Assembly (NCBI RefSeq): GCF_012927305.1
Contig: NZ_JABBGH010000001.1
Coordinates: forward strand, 1,178,001 to 1,242,000
DNA: 64,000 bases
Reading direction: 5' to 3'
Source of the DNA: Hymenobacter polaris
GTDB taxonomy: Bacteria; Bacteroidota; Bacteroidia; Cytophagales; Hymenobacteraceae
The position numbers and the translations under genes are program-made. A model generated the notes under the pieces. It was given only the letters and a program-made list of their open reading frames with translations. It did no database searches and was not told where the DNA came from. Shown here in pieces: positions 27,736 through 36,961 of this stretch (position 1 is its first letter; each line of letters begins with the position of its first letter).

Positions 27736-28410
27736 ATGCGGGTAGATATTCTCACCTGCCAGCCCGAGCTGCTGGCCAGCCCCCTAGGCCATTCCATCGT
27801 GAAAAGGGCCCAGGAGAAAGGACTGGTGGAGGTGCATTTGCACCAGTTGCGCGACCGGGCCATTAATAAGCACGGCCAAATTGACGACTACGTGTTTGGT
27901 GGCGGGGCGGGCATGGTGCTGCGCGTCGAGCCCATTGCGGCCTGGCTCGACGAGTTGCGCGCCCAGCGTCCCTACGAAGCCATTATCTACCTCACGCCCG
28001 ATGGCGAGGTGCTGCGCCAGCCGCTGGCCAACCGGCTCTCCCTGCTAGGCAATATTATCCTGCTGTGCGGGCACTACAAAGGCGTTGACCAACGCATTCG
28101 GGATGAGTACGTTACCCACGAAATAAGTTTGGGTGACTACGTACTGAGCGGGGGGGAACTGGCGGCCGCCGTGCTGGTCGATGCCGTGGTGCGGCTGCTG
28201 CCGGGCGTACTCGGCAACGAGGAATCGGCGCTGTCGGACTCGTTTCAGGACGATTTGCTGGCCCCGCCGGTGTACACGCGGCCGGCCGAGTGGCGCGGGC
28301 GGGCGGTGCCCGAGATTCTGCTTTCGGGCAATACGCCCCGTATTGAGGAGTGGCGCCACGAGCAGGCCTTGGCCCGCACGCAGGTCCGCCGGCCCGATTT
28401 ACTTCAGTAA
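27736..28410 (+). CDS. trmD: tRNA (guanine-N1)-methyltransferase
   Basis: A 224-residue SPOUT methyltransferase. The trefoil-knot SAM site is shown by [13 protein letters not shown], the catalytic Asp by [16 protein letters not shown], and the C-terminal RNA-binding part by [11 protein letters not shown]...[11 protein letters not shown]. It makes m1G37 in tRNAs reading CNN codons and prevents frameshifting. ATG 27736 is chosen since the family begins MRVDILT; the frame stays open upstream through a small direct repeat (AATCCGTTAAATCCGTTAAAT) with no similarity. Confidence 0.98.
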   Translation: MRVDILTCQPELLASPLGHSIVKRAQEKGLVEVHLHQLRDRAINKHGQIDDYVFGGGAGMVLRVEPIAAWLDELRAQRPYEAIIYLTPDGEVLRQPLANRLSLLGNIILLCGHYKGVDQRIRDEYVTHEISLGDYVLSGGELAAAVLVDAVVRLLPGVLGNEESALSDSFQDDLLAPPVYTRPAEWRGRAVPEILLSGNTPRIEEWRHEQALARTQVRRPDLLQ

Positions 28411-28468
28411 TACGCCAGTACGCGCTAGAAGCGCCGCGCTAGGGCTTGTTTATCTGCGTTAAATTCCT

Positions 28469-28476
28469 TATCTTTG
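28469..28476 (+). promoter_or_regulatory. Promoter of rplS (TTG-N20-TATCTTTG)
   Basis: TATCTTTG matches the -7 consensus, with TTG at 28446-28448 at a 20-base spacing. It lies 68 bases before rplS, so L19 can be transcribed separately from rpsP-rimM-trmD. Confidence 0.75.
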
Positions 28477-28543
28477 CGCTCCGTTTCGCAAAATACCAAC
28501 CTTCAGGGCGGCGGCGCCGCTCGTTTGTAATTTACTTTTCGCC

Positions 28544-28924
28544 ATGAGCGTACTACTCGACTTCATCAATGCCGAAGGCCAGGAGCGCCGCGCCAGCTTT
28601 CCCAAGTTTGCTGCCGGTGACACCATCAACGTGCACGTAAAAATCCGCGAGGGCAACAAGGAGCGCATCCAGCAGTTCCAGGGCGTGGTTATCCAGCGCC
28701 GCAACCCCAGCAGCAACGGCGAAACTTTCACGGTGCGCAAAATCTCGAACCAGATTGGTACCGAGCGTATCTTCCCCCTGCTGTCGCCCAACATCGACAA
28801 GATTGAGCTGATTCGCCGCGGCAAAGTGCGCCGCGCCCGTCTGTTCTATCTGCGTGGCCTGTCGGGCAAAGCTGCCCGCATCAAGGAGCGCCGCCGCGAC
28901 GTTCCGGCCGCAGTTGCCGCCTAG
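28544..28924 (+). CDS. rplS: 50S ribosomal protein L19
   Basis: A 126-residue protein with the L19 blocks [70 protein letters not shown]. It sits at the 30S-50S interface. It has its own promoter and a terminator 26 bases after the stop; the stop TAG lies in a GCCTAGG motif. Confidence 0.98.
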   Translation: MSVLLDFINAEGQERRASFPKFAAGDTINVHVKIREGNKERIQQFQGVVIQRRNPSSNGETFTVRKISNQIGTERIFPLLSPNIDKIELIRRGKVRRARLFYLRGLSGKAARIKERRRDVPAAVAA

Positions 28925-28949
28925 GTCCCTGCCTATTGCACAAGCATAC

Positions 28950-28982
28950 ACGGCTCTTTCCTCGCGGGAAGAGCCGTTTTTG
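28950..28982 (+). terminator. Terminator after rplS
   Basis: Stem ACGGCTCTT / AAGAGCCGT (10-base loop) followed by five T. Confidence 0.88.
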
Positions 28983-29040
28983 TTGCGGTGCCCCTTAGGC
29001 CAACTACCACGTTTGCCCGGCAGTCCCACGCAGGCCAGGG

Positions 29041-29048
29041 TATCTTTG
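29041..29048 (+). promoter_or_regulatory. TAnnTTTG -7 element before aminotransferase
   Basis: TATCTTTG lies 47 bases before the ATG at 29095; a TTTG at 29012-29015 stands 25 bases upstream, slightly long spacing for a -33. Confidence 0.6.
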
Positions 29049-29094
29049 CGCGGCGCGCGGCGCTCACTCTTCCTTTCCCCTACTCCCCTACCCA

Positions 29095-30354
29095 ATGCGA
29101 GTTTCCCGGCTGGCCGCCACCCTGAGCGGCTCCGAAATCATTCGAATCGGCAACGAGGTTAGCGAGCGCGTCCGCCAGGGCGAGGCCATCTGCAACCTCA
29201 CCATCGGCGATTTCGACTCCCGCCTCTACCCCATTCCCGACGGCCTGCGCGACGGCATCGTGGCCGCCTACGAGGGCGGGCACACCAACTACCCGCCGGC
29301 CGCCGGCACCGCTGATTTGCGCCAGGCCGTGAGCGAGTTTTTGCAGGTCCGCTTGGGCCTCAACTACGCCCCGGCCGATGAGATTATGATTGCCGGCGGC
29401 TCGCGCCCGCTCATTATGTCGGCCTATGAGGCGGTGGTAGACCCCGGCGACCGGGTGGTATTCCCAGTGCCTTCCTGGAACAACAACCACTACTGCCACC
29501 TCACTGGTGCGCAGCCGGTGCTGGTGCCTACCACGCCCGAAAACCAGTTTATGCCCTCGGCGGCCGACCTGGCGCCGCACCTAGCCGGCGCCTCGCTGCT
29601 GGCCCTGTGCTCGCCGCTTAACCCCACGGGCACGGTGTTTACCAAGGAAGGGCTGGCGGAAATCTGCGACCTGGTGCTGGCCGAAAACCAGCGCCGCGGG
29701 CCCGACGAGAAGCCGCTGTATTTGCTCTATGACCAGATTTACTGGCTGCTGACCTTTGGCCAAACCGAGCACTACGACCCGGTGAGTTTGCGCCCAGCCC
29801 TGCGCGAGTACACCATATACATCGACGGGCTCTCGAAATGCTTCGCGGCCACCGGCGTGCGGGTCGGCTACGCTTTTGGTCCCAAGCAAGTTATCGAGCG
29901 CATGAAGGCGCTGCTGGGCCACTACGGCGCCTGGGCCCCCAAGGCCGAGCAAGTAGCGGCGGGCAAGTTCCTGCCCCAAGCCGCGGCCGTTGATGCCTAT
30001 CTTACCCAGCTCAAAACCCGCCTGCAGGCCAGCCTCGACGCCGCCTATCGCGGCCTGCTGGCCCTGCGCGACCAAGGCTACCCGGTGGATGCCGTAGCGC
30101 CCGCCGGGGCCATCTACCTTACCGCTAAAATTGACGTGCTGGGCCGCACCACGCCCGGCGGGCAGGCGCTGGCCACGGGCCTGGATATTGCCACCTACCT
30201 CATTGCCGAGGCCCAGCTGGCGGTGGTGCCCTTCAGCGCGTTTGGCGCGCCGGGTACATCGCCCTGGTTCCGCTTCTCGGTGGGCGCCGAGCCAACTGAG
30301 GCTATTCAGGCCGCCCTGCCCCGCCTGCAAGCGGCGCTGGATAAGTTGGGGTGA
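29095..30354 (+). CDS. PLP-dependent class I/II aminotransferase
   Basis: A 419-residue cytoplasmic aminotransferase of the aspartate-aminotransferase superfamily. Seen motifs are YPPAAGTADLRQAVSEFL, SPLNPTGTVFTKEGL, YDQIYWLLTF and the PLP-lysine segment DGLSKCFAATGVRVGYAFGP. There is no export signal, unlike the aminotransferase at 23.2-24.4 kb. It follows the rplS terminator with its own promoter and is followed by a hairpin repeat, so it is a single-gene unit. The amino acid substrate cannot be fixed from sequence alone. Confidence 0.9.
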   Translation: MRVSRLAATLSGSEIIRIGNEVSERVRQGEAICNLTIGDFDSRLYPIPDGLRDGIVAAYEGGHTNYPPAAGTADLRQAVSEFLQVRLGLNYAPADEIMIAGGSRPLIMSAYEAVVDPGDRVVFPVPSWNNNHYCHLTGAQPVLVPTTPENQFMPSAADLAPHLAGASLLALCSPLNPTGTVFTKEGLAEICDLVLAENQRRGPDEKPLYLLYDQIYWLLTFGQTEHYDPVSLRPALREYTIYIDGLSKCFAATGVRVGYAFGPKQVIERMKALLGHYGAWAPKAEQVAAGKFLPQAAAVDAYLTQLKTRLQASLDAAYRGLLALRDQGYPVDAVAPAGAIYLTAKIDVLGRTTPGGQALATGLDIATYLIAEAQLAVVPFSAFGAPGTSPWFRFSVGAEPTEAIQAALPRLQAALDKLG

Positions 30355-30375
30355 AAGTGCGTAATTAGGTAAAGC

Positions 30376-30470
30376 AGAACGTCATGCTGAGCTTGCCGAA
30401 GCATCTCTACCGCACGATACCCTAGGGGCTGTTCGGTAGAGATGCTTCGACAAGCTCAGCATGACGTTCT
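30376..30470. repeat. Dispersed hairpin repeat, copy 5
   Basis: AGAACGTCATGCTGAGCTTG pairs with CAAGCTCAGCATGACGTTCT; inner arms CATCTCTACCG / CGGTAGAGATG. The loop contains CCCTAGGGG. It lies between the convergent aminotransferase and SDR genes. Confidence 0.93.
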
Positions 30471-30499
30471 TATGGTTTATTAGGCTTCTGTTTAAGGCC

Positions 30500-31558
30500 C
30501 TACACGCTGGGCTGTAGCGGCACGCGGCCGGGCGCTTGGCCATCCTCGGCAGGCTTAGGCGTCTTGTCGCGGCCCATCCATAGCGCCAGCGAGGCCCCTA
30601 GGGTGGTGGCGGCCACCAAGCCAGCCACCACGGGGTGCAGGCTGGCGGGCGTGTAGTAGGTTTTCAGGGTGTGGCCCTCGTAGTCGCCGCGCGCCTTGAG
30701 GTGGGGGGCGGTGGGGCGCTGCAGCGAGCCTTCGGGGTGGCGGGCGCGGGTGCCGGGGTGCACCTGCTGCTGGGCGCTGGTTTTCGAGGCCAGCCAATCG
30801 ACGGTGCCGGGCGCGTATTTGTTCATGACGCTCATCATTTTGCCGCCACCGCCCACGTAGATGTCGCGCACCGGGTGGCTGGCCGCGTGCAGAATGGCGC
30901 TGCCTACCTCCTCGGGCGCGTACACGGGCGGGGGCAGCGTGGGCTGCTCGGGCAGGTAGTTGCGGGCGTGCGCCGGGAAGGGCGTGTTGATGGCGGCCGG
31001 CTTGATGAGCGTCACCGATACCGGCGCTTTGTCCTGGCCCAACTCGATGCGCAACGCATCGGTGAAGCCCTTAATGGCGTGCTTGCTCGACGCGTACATG
31101 CCCTGAAAAGGAATGGCTACGTCGCTGGCCACGCTGCCCAGGTTGATGAGCGCGCCGCCGTGCTGCTTGAGGAACTTAATGGCTTCGAGCGAGCCATTGA
31201 CCACGCCCCACAAGTTGGTGTCGTAGAGGCGCTTGAAGTCGGCCAGGTTACCCTGCTCAATCTTGCCCCACATGCCCACGCCGGCGTTGTTGACCCAGGT
31301 ATCGAAGCCGCCGAAGTGGCTGCGGGCGGTGTCGGCAATGTGCGCCACGGCGACGGGGTCGGCCACATCGGCCACTACGGTGGCGACGTGGCCGCCCAGC
31401 TCGCGGGCCACGGTTTCAAGGTCGTTGGCCGAGCGGGCGGCCAGCACCAAGCGGGCGCCGGCCTTGGCTGCCTGGCGGGCCGTAGCCAGGCCGATGCCGC
31501 TGGTAGCACCAGTGATAACGAGCACTTGCTGGTGTAGGGGTTTTAGTTTGACGGACAT
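30500..31558 (-). CDS. SDR family oxidoreductase with C-terminal membrane anchor
   Basis: A 352-residue short-chain dehydrogenase. The NAD(P) site ITGATSGIGLATARQAA, the VNNAGVGMWG motif, and the catalytic Tyr-x3-Lys (YASSKHAIKGF) are intact. Unlike ordinary 250-residue SDRs it carries about 100 further residues with a hydrophobic segment near the C-terminus (VVAGLVAATTLGASLALWMG), suggesting a membrane anchor. ATG 31558 is chosen because it directly precedes the fold; the frame is open 8 codons further. It may reduce a lipid-like substrate, but that is inference. It is divergent from dxr. Confidence 0.9.
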   Translation of the reverse strand: MSVKLKPLHQQVLVITGATSGIGLATARQAAKAGARLVLAARSANDLETVARELGGHVATVVADVADPVAVAHIADTARSHFGGFDTWVNNAGVGMWGKIEQGNLADFKRLYDTNLWGVVNGSLEAIKFLKQHGGALINLGSVASDVAIPFQGMYASSKHAIKGFTDALRIELGQDKAPVSVTLIKPAAINTPFPAHARNYLPEQPTLPPPVYAPEEVGSAILHAASHPVRDIYVGGGGKMMSVMNKYAPGTVDWLASKTSAQQQVHPGTRARHPEGSLQRPTAPHLKARGDYEGHTLKTYYTPASLHPVVAGLVAATTLGASLALWMGRDKTPKPAEDGQAPGRVPLQPSV

Positions 31559-31677
31559 GCGGGTGGAAATCAATTCGTGCAAAAAGAAGCGTTATTGACT
31601 GTACGCACCCCTAGGGCAACTAGATATGGCGCAGGTAAGCTGATGGGCGGCCGACGCGGGCGGCTGGCGGCGAGCCC

Positions 31678-31685
31678 TACCTTTG
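31678..31685 (+). promoter_or_regulatory. TAnnTTTG -7 element of dxr
   Basis: TACCTTTG lies 28 bases before the dxr GTG start. Confidence 0.65.
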
Positions 31686-31712
31686 GGGCGTATTTCCTAC
31701 CCTAGTTTTTGA

Positions 31713-32873
31713 GTGGCTTCTTTTACAACTAAAACTCTGGCCCTGCTGGGCTCCACGGGGTCGATTGGCACGCAGGCGCTGGACGTGGTGCGCGAGCAAA
31801 AAGGGCGGTTTCGAGTGGCGGTGCTCACGGCGGGGCGGCAGTGGCAGCTGCTGGTGCGGCAGGCCCTAGAGTTCCGGCCGGCAGCCGTGGTGATTGCCGA
31901 CGAGTTTTACCACGAGGTGCGGCAGGCCCTGGCTGAGCAGCCCGAAACCGAGGTGCTGGCCGGCGCGGCAGCCCTTGAAGAAGTGGTGCAGCGCCCCGAG
32001 GTGGAGGTGGTGCTCACGGCCCTGGTGGGCTACGCGGGCCTAGGGCCCACGGTGGCCGCCATCCGGGCGGGCAAGGACATTGCCCTGGCCAATAAGGAAA
32101 CGCTAGTAGTGGCCGGCGAGCTGATTACCAGCCTCGTGCGAGAGCACAACGTGCGCCTGCTGCCCGTCGATAGCGAGCACTCGGCCATTTTTCAGTGCCT
32201 GGTGGGCGAGGACGCCAACCCGGTAGAGAAGATTATTCTCACGGCCTCGGGCGGGCCCTTTCGGGGGCGCACCGTGGCCGAGCTGGCGCAGATTACCAAA
32301 GCGCAGGCCCTGAAGCACCCCAACTGGACGATGGGCGCCAAAATCACCATCGACTCGGCCACGCTCATGAACAAGGGGCTGGAAGTAATTGAGGCCAAGT
32401 GGCTGTTTGCCTTGCAAAATGAGCAAATTGACGTGGTGGTGCACCCCCAGAGTATCGTGCACTCGCTGGTGCAGTTCCAGGATGGCTCGCTGAAGGCGCA
32501 GCTGGGACTGCCCGACATGAAGCTGCCCATTCAGTACGCCCTAGGGTACCCGCAACGGCTGGGGAATGAATTTCCGCGGTTTTCGTTTCTGGATTATCCC
32601 ACCCTCACCTTCGAGGCGCCCGACTTGAGCACGTTCCGGCACCTGCCGCTGGCGTTTGCGGCCATGCAAGCGGGCGGCACCGCGCCGTGCGTGCTCAACG
32701 CGGCCAACGAGGTGGCGGTGGCCGCCTTTTTGCAGGACGAGGTGAGCTTCCTGAGCATGGCCGATGCGGTGGCGGCAACCCTGGAAAGGGTGCCGTATCT
32801 TGCAGCTCCAACCCTGGCCGACTACGCCGCCACCGATGCCGAAGCGCGGCGCGTAGCGGCGGGGCTGCTTTAA
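31713..32873 (+). CDS. dxr: 1-deoxy-D-xylulose-5-phosphate reductoisomerase
   Basis: A 386-residue enzyme of the MEP isoprenoid pathway. It shows the NADPH site LLGSTGSIGTQALDVV, the ALANKETLVVAGE block, the metal/substrate segment LPVDSEHSAIFQCL, TASGGPFRG and HPNWTMGAKITIDSATLMNKGLEVIEAKWLF. It rearranges and reduces DXP to MEP in the cytoplasm. No ATG is available; the start is GTG 31713, just after a -7 element. It is followed, after a hairpin repeat, by rseP, a common neighbour. Confidence 0.98.
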   Translation: MASFTTKTLALLGSTGSIGTQALDVVREQKGRFRVAVLTAGRQWQLLVRQALEFRPAAVVIADEFYHEVRQALAEQPETEVLAGAAALEEVVQRPEVEVVLTALVGYAGLGPTVAAIRAGKDIALANKETLVVAGELITSLVREHNVRLLPVDSEHSAIFQCLVGEDANPVEKIILTASGGPFRGRTVAELAQITKAQALKHPNWTMGAKITIDSATLMNKGLEVIEAKWLFALQNEQIDVVVHPQSIVHSLVQFQDGSLKAQLGLPDMKLPIQYALGYPQRLGNEFPRFSFLDYPTLTFEAPDLSTFRHLPLAFAAMQAGGTAPCVLNAANEVAVAAFLQDEVSFLSMADAVAATLERVPYLAAPTLADYAATDAEARRVAAGLL

Positions 32874-32889
32874 CTAATTACGGCTCGCA

Positions 32890-32999
32890 TCTGTCATTGC
32901 GAGCCCCGCGAAGCAATCGCATCAGAACGTCTGCCGTTTGCACGACAACCGTTCGGGTTTCGTGCTGGTGCGGTTGCTTCGCAGGCTCGCAATGACAGA
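32890..32999. repeat. Dispersed hairpin repeat, CATTGCGAGC variant, between dxr and rseP
   Basis: TCTGTCATTGCGAGCC / GGCTCGCAATGACAGA end arms with GCGAAGCAA / TTGCTTCGC inside. Same architecture as the TCATGCTGAGC family with CATTGCGAGC in the arm. It ends 29 bases before the rseP start. Confidence 0.9.
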
Positions 33000-33028
33000 A
33001 GATTACTTTTTAAATTCAGCTACTTCCT

Positions 33029-34372
33029 TTGGAAATTCTTGTGATGATTGGCCAGCTCGTGCTGGCGCTTTCGCTGCTCGTGGGCTTGCACGAGTTCGGG
33101 CACTTCGCCTTTGCTAAGCTATTTAAGATTCGGGTCAGCAAGTTTTATATCTTCTTCGACTTCCTGTTTCCCCTGCCCAACGTAGCGAATTTCAGTTTAT
33201 TTAAGAAGAAGGTGGGCGAAACGGAGTACGGCATTGGCTGGTTTCCCCTGGGGGGCTACGTGGCCATCCACGGCATGGTGGATGAGACGCAGGACGCCGA
33301 CGCGCTGGCCGGTCCGCCGCAGCCCGACGAGTTTCGGGCCAAGCCAGCCTGGCAGCGCCTGCTGGTAATGCTGGGCGGCATCATCATGAACGTGATTACC
33401 GGCATCGTGGTGTTTGCGCTGCTCACTTACAAGCTGGGCGAGGAGTACCTGCCGGCCTCGCAGGCGCGCTACGGCATCGTGGCCAGCCCGCTGGCGCAGC
33501 AAGTGGGCTTCCGCGACGGCGACCAGATTGTCAAGATTAACGGCCGGCCGTTCAACGAGTTCAACGACATCTACAACCCCGATGTGCTGCTCGACAACGA
33601 GAGCTACTACACCGTGGAGCGCAATGGCCAGCTCATCGACCTGCCTAAGCTGGGGCCGGGCTTCCTGGACCGCATTAGCAAGCAGGGCGACGAGCCCTTC
33701 GTGTCGGCGCGCGCGCCGTTCACGTTCGGCGAGGTGATTTCGGGCGGACCGGCCGCCAAGGCGGGCATCCAGGCCGGCGACCGGGTGGTGCAGATTGGCA
33801 CCACGCCCATCACCTACGCCAACGAGCTGCTGAGCACGCTACCCAAGTTTAAGGGCCAGACGGTGCCCGTGACGGTGGCGCGCGGCGGGCAGCGCCTCAC
33901 GCTGCCGGTGGCCATCAACTCGTCGGGCAAGATGGGCGTGGCCCTGAAGCCCGACCTGCACCTGAGCACCCGCTACTACGGCCTGGCCGAGTCGGTGCCG
34001 GTGGGCGCCAAGAAGGCTTTTAGCGTGGTCACGCTGCAAGCTAAGGCACTGAGCAAGATGGCCAAGCGCGAGATTTCGGCCGCCGACAACCTGGGCGGTC
34101 CGGTGGAGATTGCCCAGCAGTTTGGGGGCGTCTGGAACTGGCCGCACTTCTGGACGCTGGTAGGTATGCTGAGCATGGTGCTGGCCTTCATGAACCTGCT
34201 GCCCATTCCGGCCCTCGACGGTGGCCACGTGCTGTTTTTGCTTTACGAGATGATAACGCGCACCAAGCCCTCTGAGCGTTTCCTGGAAAATGCGCAGCGC
34301 GTGGGCACGGCGCTCATCCTGATGCTCATGTTCTACGTGCTGATTGTGAAGCAGGTAATGAAGTTTTTTTAA
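33029..34372 (+). CDS. rseP: RIP metalloprotease RseP (site-2 protease, M50)
   Basis: A 447-residue intramembrane protease. HEFGH at residues 21-25 lies in the first membrane helix; the third zinc ligand is in NLLPIPALDGGHVLFLL near the C-terminus; a PDZ domain (FGEVISGGPAAKAGIQAGDRVVQI) lies between. It cuts membrane-bound anti-sigma factors and leader peptides after a first cleavage. The start is TTG 33029, which gives the family N-terminus MEILVMIGQL; an internal ATG at 33044 would shorten it by five residues. It may act on the zinc-finger anti-sigma factor at 56-57 kb, which is inference. Confidence 0.95.
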   Translation: MEILVMIGQLVLALSLLVGLHEFGHFAFAKLFKIRVSKFYIFFDFLFPLPNVANFSLFKKKVGETEYGIGWFPLGGYVAIHGMVDETQDADALAGPPQPDEFRAKPAWQRLLVMLGGIIMNVITGIVVFALLTYKLGEEYLPASQARYGIVASPLAQQVGFRDGDQIVKINGRPFNEFNDIYNPDVLLDNESYYTVERNGQLIDLPKLGPGFLDRISKQGDEPFVSARAPFTFGEVISGGPAAKAGIQAGDRVVQIGTTPITYANELLSTLPKFKGQTVPVTVARGGQRLTLPVAINSSGKMGVALKPDLHLSTRYYGLAESVPVGAKKAFSVVTLQAKALSKMAKREISAADNLGGPVEIAQQFGGVWNWPHFWTLVGMLSMVLAFMNLLPIPALDGGHVLFLLYEMITRTKPSERFLENAQRVGTALILMLMFYVLIVKQVMKFF

Positions 34373-34402
34373 CGCTCGCGGCTGGTTCGATTAGCTCAAA
34401 AG

Positions 34403-34506
34403 GAACGTCATGCTGAGCCTGCGAAGCATCTCTCCCGCAGCAGTAATCTTCAATTGTTAGGATTACTTGCGCGGGAGAGATGCTTCGCAAGCTCAGCATG
34501 ACGTTC
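34403..34506. repeat. Dispersed hairpin repeat, copy 7
   Basis: GAACGTCATGCTGAGCCTGC pairs with its complement up to one unpaired base (GCAAGCTCAGCATGACGTTC); inner arms GAAGCATCTCTCCCGC / GCGGGAGAGATGCTTC. It lies between rseP and the DUF6702 gene. Confidence 0.92.
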
Positions 34507-34536
34507 TGGTTTTATCTTATTTTCTAGTTCTACACT

Positions 34537-35043
34537 ATGCCCCGCCTCCTGCCGCTCCTGGGCCTTTTGCTGGCGCTACCTACCCTAGGGGGCGCCCGCC
34601 ACGCCTACCACAGCACCATCACCGAGCTGCGCCTAAACGCGCAAGCCAAGCAGGTGGAACTGTCGATGAAGGTGTTTACGGACGATATGGAAAAGGCCAT
34701 CTCGCAGGGCCTGCCCAAAACCGTGAGCCTGCGCGAGCCCCGCGCCCTGCCGCTGGTAGAGCAATATCTGCACCAGCATCTGCTACTGAGTTTGCCCGCC
34801 TCGGCGCGCGCCGGCCGCCAGCCGCTCGATGTGCAGCTAGTGGGCCTGCAGCCCGATAAGGAGGCCTATTGGGTGTATGCCAAGGCCGCGCTGCCCCGCC
34901 CCACCACCGAGCTGCTGGTGCACCAGGGCGTGCTGCTAGAGCAGTTTCCCGACCAAATGAACATCGTGAATGCCGAGGGCAACGGCAAGAAAATCAGCGA
35001 GTTATTCCGCAACGGCCACGAGGAGCAGGTACTGAGTTTTTAA
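34537..35043 (+). CDS. DUF6702 family exported protein
   Basis: A 168-residue protein with a signal peptide (LLPLLGLLLALPTLGGARHA) and the DUF6702 pattern HAYHSTITELRLNAQAKQVELSMKVFTDDMEKAI, ending in MNIVNAEGNGKKISELFRNG. Members are periplasmic or outer-membrane proteins of Bacteroidota, often next to M1 peptidases; function unknown. Here the neighbours are rseP and, convergently, a DUF2461 gene. Confidence 0.85.
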   Translation: MPRLLPLLGLLLALPTLGGARHAYHSTITELRLNAQAKQVELSMKVFTDDMEKAISQGLPKTVSLREPRALPLVEQYLHQHLLLSLPASARAGRQPLDVQLVGLQPDKEAYWVYAKAALPRPTTELLVHQGVLLEQFPDQMNIVNAEGNGKKISELFRNGHEEQVLSF

Positions 35044-35071
35044 TGACTAGGAGCTGTTGCAGTAGAATATT

Positions 35072-35179
35072 AGTCATAAAAAAGGCGGTCATGCTGAGCC
35101 CGCCGAAGCATCTCTACCACGCCGTATTGTTCGGTAGAGATGCTTCGGCAGGCTCAGCATGACCGCCTTTTTTATGACT
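35072..35179. repeat. Dispersed hairpin repeat, copy 8, placed as a bidirectional terminator
   Basis: AGTCATAAAAAAGGCGGTC and its exact complement GACCGCCTTTTTTATGACT end the element; inner arms continue with CATGCTGAGCC. The A6/T6 runs beside the GC stem give a terminator shape in both directions, and the element lies between convergent genes (34537-35043 and 35205-35873). Confidence 0.93.
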
Positions 35180-35204
35180 GAGTACAGTTTCTAATTATTA
35201 ATCA

Positions 35205-35873
35205 TTAGTCACTGACCCCCAGCCACTGGCAGAAGGGGCCTAGGGCCTGCAGCGCCGCCAGGATGTGCGCCCGGAAAGCGGCTGGCGACAGCGCGCGCAG
35301 GTCGGCGTCGGGCAGGTGGTGGCTGAGCAGAAACTGCTTGTGGCGCAGCCAGTGGGCCTCGGGGTGGGTAGCTTCGTAGCCGGGCGGCATTTTCTTGAGC
35401 TGCTCGCCAGTCAGGCCCCGCGGGAAGAACTGCTGGGCGGCGGGCGCGGCCAGTAGCGCGTGCAAGTCATCGGCGGCGTAGTCGATTTCCTGGCGCACGG
35501 CGGCCAGCTGCTCTTTGGTGGGCTCGTAGAGGCCGCCGGCTACCAGCGTTTGGCCGTGCGGACCCACTTGCACGTAGCGGCCGGGGGCGGTACCGTGCTT
35601 GCCGCCGGGCGCGAAGTAGGCCGAGAAATGCGTTTTGTAGGGCACCTTCACCTTAGAAAAGCGTACGTCGCGGTAAATGCGAAAAATGCACTTGGCCGGG
35701 TCGAGGCCGGCCAGGGCGGGGTCGGCAGCGGCCAGCTCGCGCAGCCAGTACGCCACGTCGGCCTGAAAATCGAGGCGCAGCGCGTCGTAGCGGGCTTTGT
35801 GGGCCTGAAACCACTCGCGCTCGTTGTGGGCGGCCAGGTCTTGCAGAAAATCGAGGAGCGCGGCAGCATTCAT
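35205..35873 (-). CDS. DUF2461 domain-containing protein
   Basis: A 222-residue protein matching DUF2461 (TIGR02453): FLQDLAAHNEREWFQAHKARYD, CIFRIYRDVRFSKVKVPYKTHFSAYF, GRYVQVGPHGQTLVAGGLYEP and the C-terminal KQFLLSHHLPDADL. No signal or membrane segment. Members are widespread but uncharacterised. ATG 35873 matches the family start; the longer open frame upstream has no similarity. Confidence 0.9.
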   Translation of the reverse strand: MNAAALLDFLQDLAAHNEREWFQAHKARYDALRLDFQADVAYWLRELAAADPALAGLDPAKCIFRIYRDVRFSKVKVPYKTHFSAYFAPGGKHGTAPGRYVQVGPHGQTLVAGGLYEPTKEQLAAVRQEIDYAADDLHALLAAPAAQQFFPRGLTGEQLKKMPPGYEATHPEAHWLRHKQFLLSHHLPDADLRALSPAAFRAHILAALQALGPFCQWLGVSD

Positions 35874-36001
35874 GGGGCAAAGATGGGGCAAGCGGCGGCG
35901 GCTGGCCCCGGCGGGCGCCTGCTCCCCTAGGGCACCAAGTGAAGTTAAACCGCATACCAAAAACCGGGCGCTAGCGTTACGGCTGAGCTTTATTTTGCCT
36001 G

Positions 36002-36733
36002 TTGCGCGTGCGTACTCCCTTCTTTTTGTGGTGCTTTTTCGCTTGTGCGATGCTGCCGGCGCAGTCGCTACCGGCGGGCCCAGCCGGTTTTTGGGCGCAG
36101 CAGCTCGCCTACCCGCGGGTGCGGGCGGCCTACGCCCGGTGCTGGCCCGCGCTGGCGGCACAGCTGCGGGCGCAGGGGCTGGATTCGGCGCGGCTGGAGG
36201 TGTTTTTTCGGCTGCTGAAAACCCACCGCGAGCTGGAAGTATGGGCCCGCAACCAGGGTGAGGCGCCGTTTCGGCAACTGGGCGCGTGGCCGCTGGCGGC
36301 TACCTCGGGCACCCTAGGGCCCAAGCGCCGGGCCGGCGACGGGCAGGTGCCAGAGGGGTGCTACCAGCTCAACCGCTTCAATCCGCGAAGCCAGTACCAC
36401 CTCTCGCTGGGCCTCGACTACCCCACGGCCGACGACGTGCTGGCCACCGGCCTGGCCGACCCCGGCGGCGACATTTTCATCCACGGCGGGGCCGTCACCG
36501 AGGGCTGCCTGCCCCTTACCGACGCGGGCATCGAGCCGGTGTACCTGCTAGCCGTGGCGGCGCGGGCGGCGGGGCAGGCGAGCATTGCCGTGCATATTTT
36601 CCCCTTTCCCCTCACGCCGGACGAGCTGCGCCCGCGCGCGGCCAGCCCACACGCGGCCTTCTGGCGCGGCTTGCAGCCCGCCTACGCGCAGTTTGAGCGG
36701 GCGCGGACGCTGCCGCCCCAGCCAGGGCCCTAG
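36002..36733 (+). CDS. L,D-transpeptidase (YkuD/YafK-like), exported
   Basis: A 243-residue protein with an N-terminal signal (VRTPFFLWCFFACAMLPAQS) and a C-terminal YkuD catalytic core: the His/Gly motif IFIHGGAVTEGCLPLTDAG contains the active-site Cys. It belongs with YafK-type proteins that form or cut L,D crosslinks or lipoprotein anchors in peptidoglycan. The start is TTG 36002 or GTG 36008; no ATG precedes the signal. The stop TAG sits inside a GGGCCCTAGGG motif. No partner gene adjacent. Confidence 0.85.
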   Translation: MRVRTPFFLWCFFACAMLPAQSLPAGPAGFWAQQLAYPRVRAAYARCWPALAAQLRAQGLDSARLEVFFRLLKTHRELEVWARNQGEAPFRQLGAWPLAATSGTLGPKRRAGDGQVPEGCYQLNRFNPRSQYHLSLGLDYPTADDVLATGLADPGGDIFIHGGAVTEGCLPLTDAGIEPVYLLAVAARAAGQASIAVHIFPFPLTPDELRPRAASPHAAFWRGLQPAYAQFERARTLPPQPGP

Positions 36734-36961
36734 GGACAGGCGCTGGCCCTGACGTTGCGCCGGGCCGGCTGGTTTGCCGCGCGCCGCGCTACGTGGCAGC
36801 GTTGTTTTAGGGAGCGCTTGCTGCTTAGCGCCCCTGCCCAGGCGCCTCTCCCCATTCAGCCGGTTGCCAGGCCTAGGGCAGTTGGGCGCGGGTCGGCACG
36901 GTTTTTTCGAGGAGCTTTGTCCTGCCGGTTTTGTTTCCTTCTTGCCCTTTTGTTTTTGCCC

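Noticed and set aside
21975..35179. Repeated hairpins considered as a CRISPR-like array
   Set aside because: Copies are scattered kilobases apart, are inverted repeats rather than regularly spaced direct repeats, and no cas gene is present.
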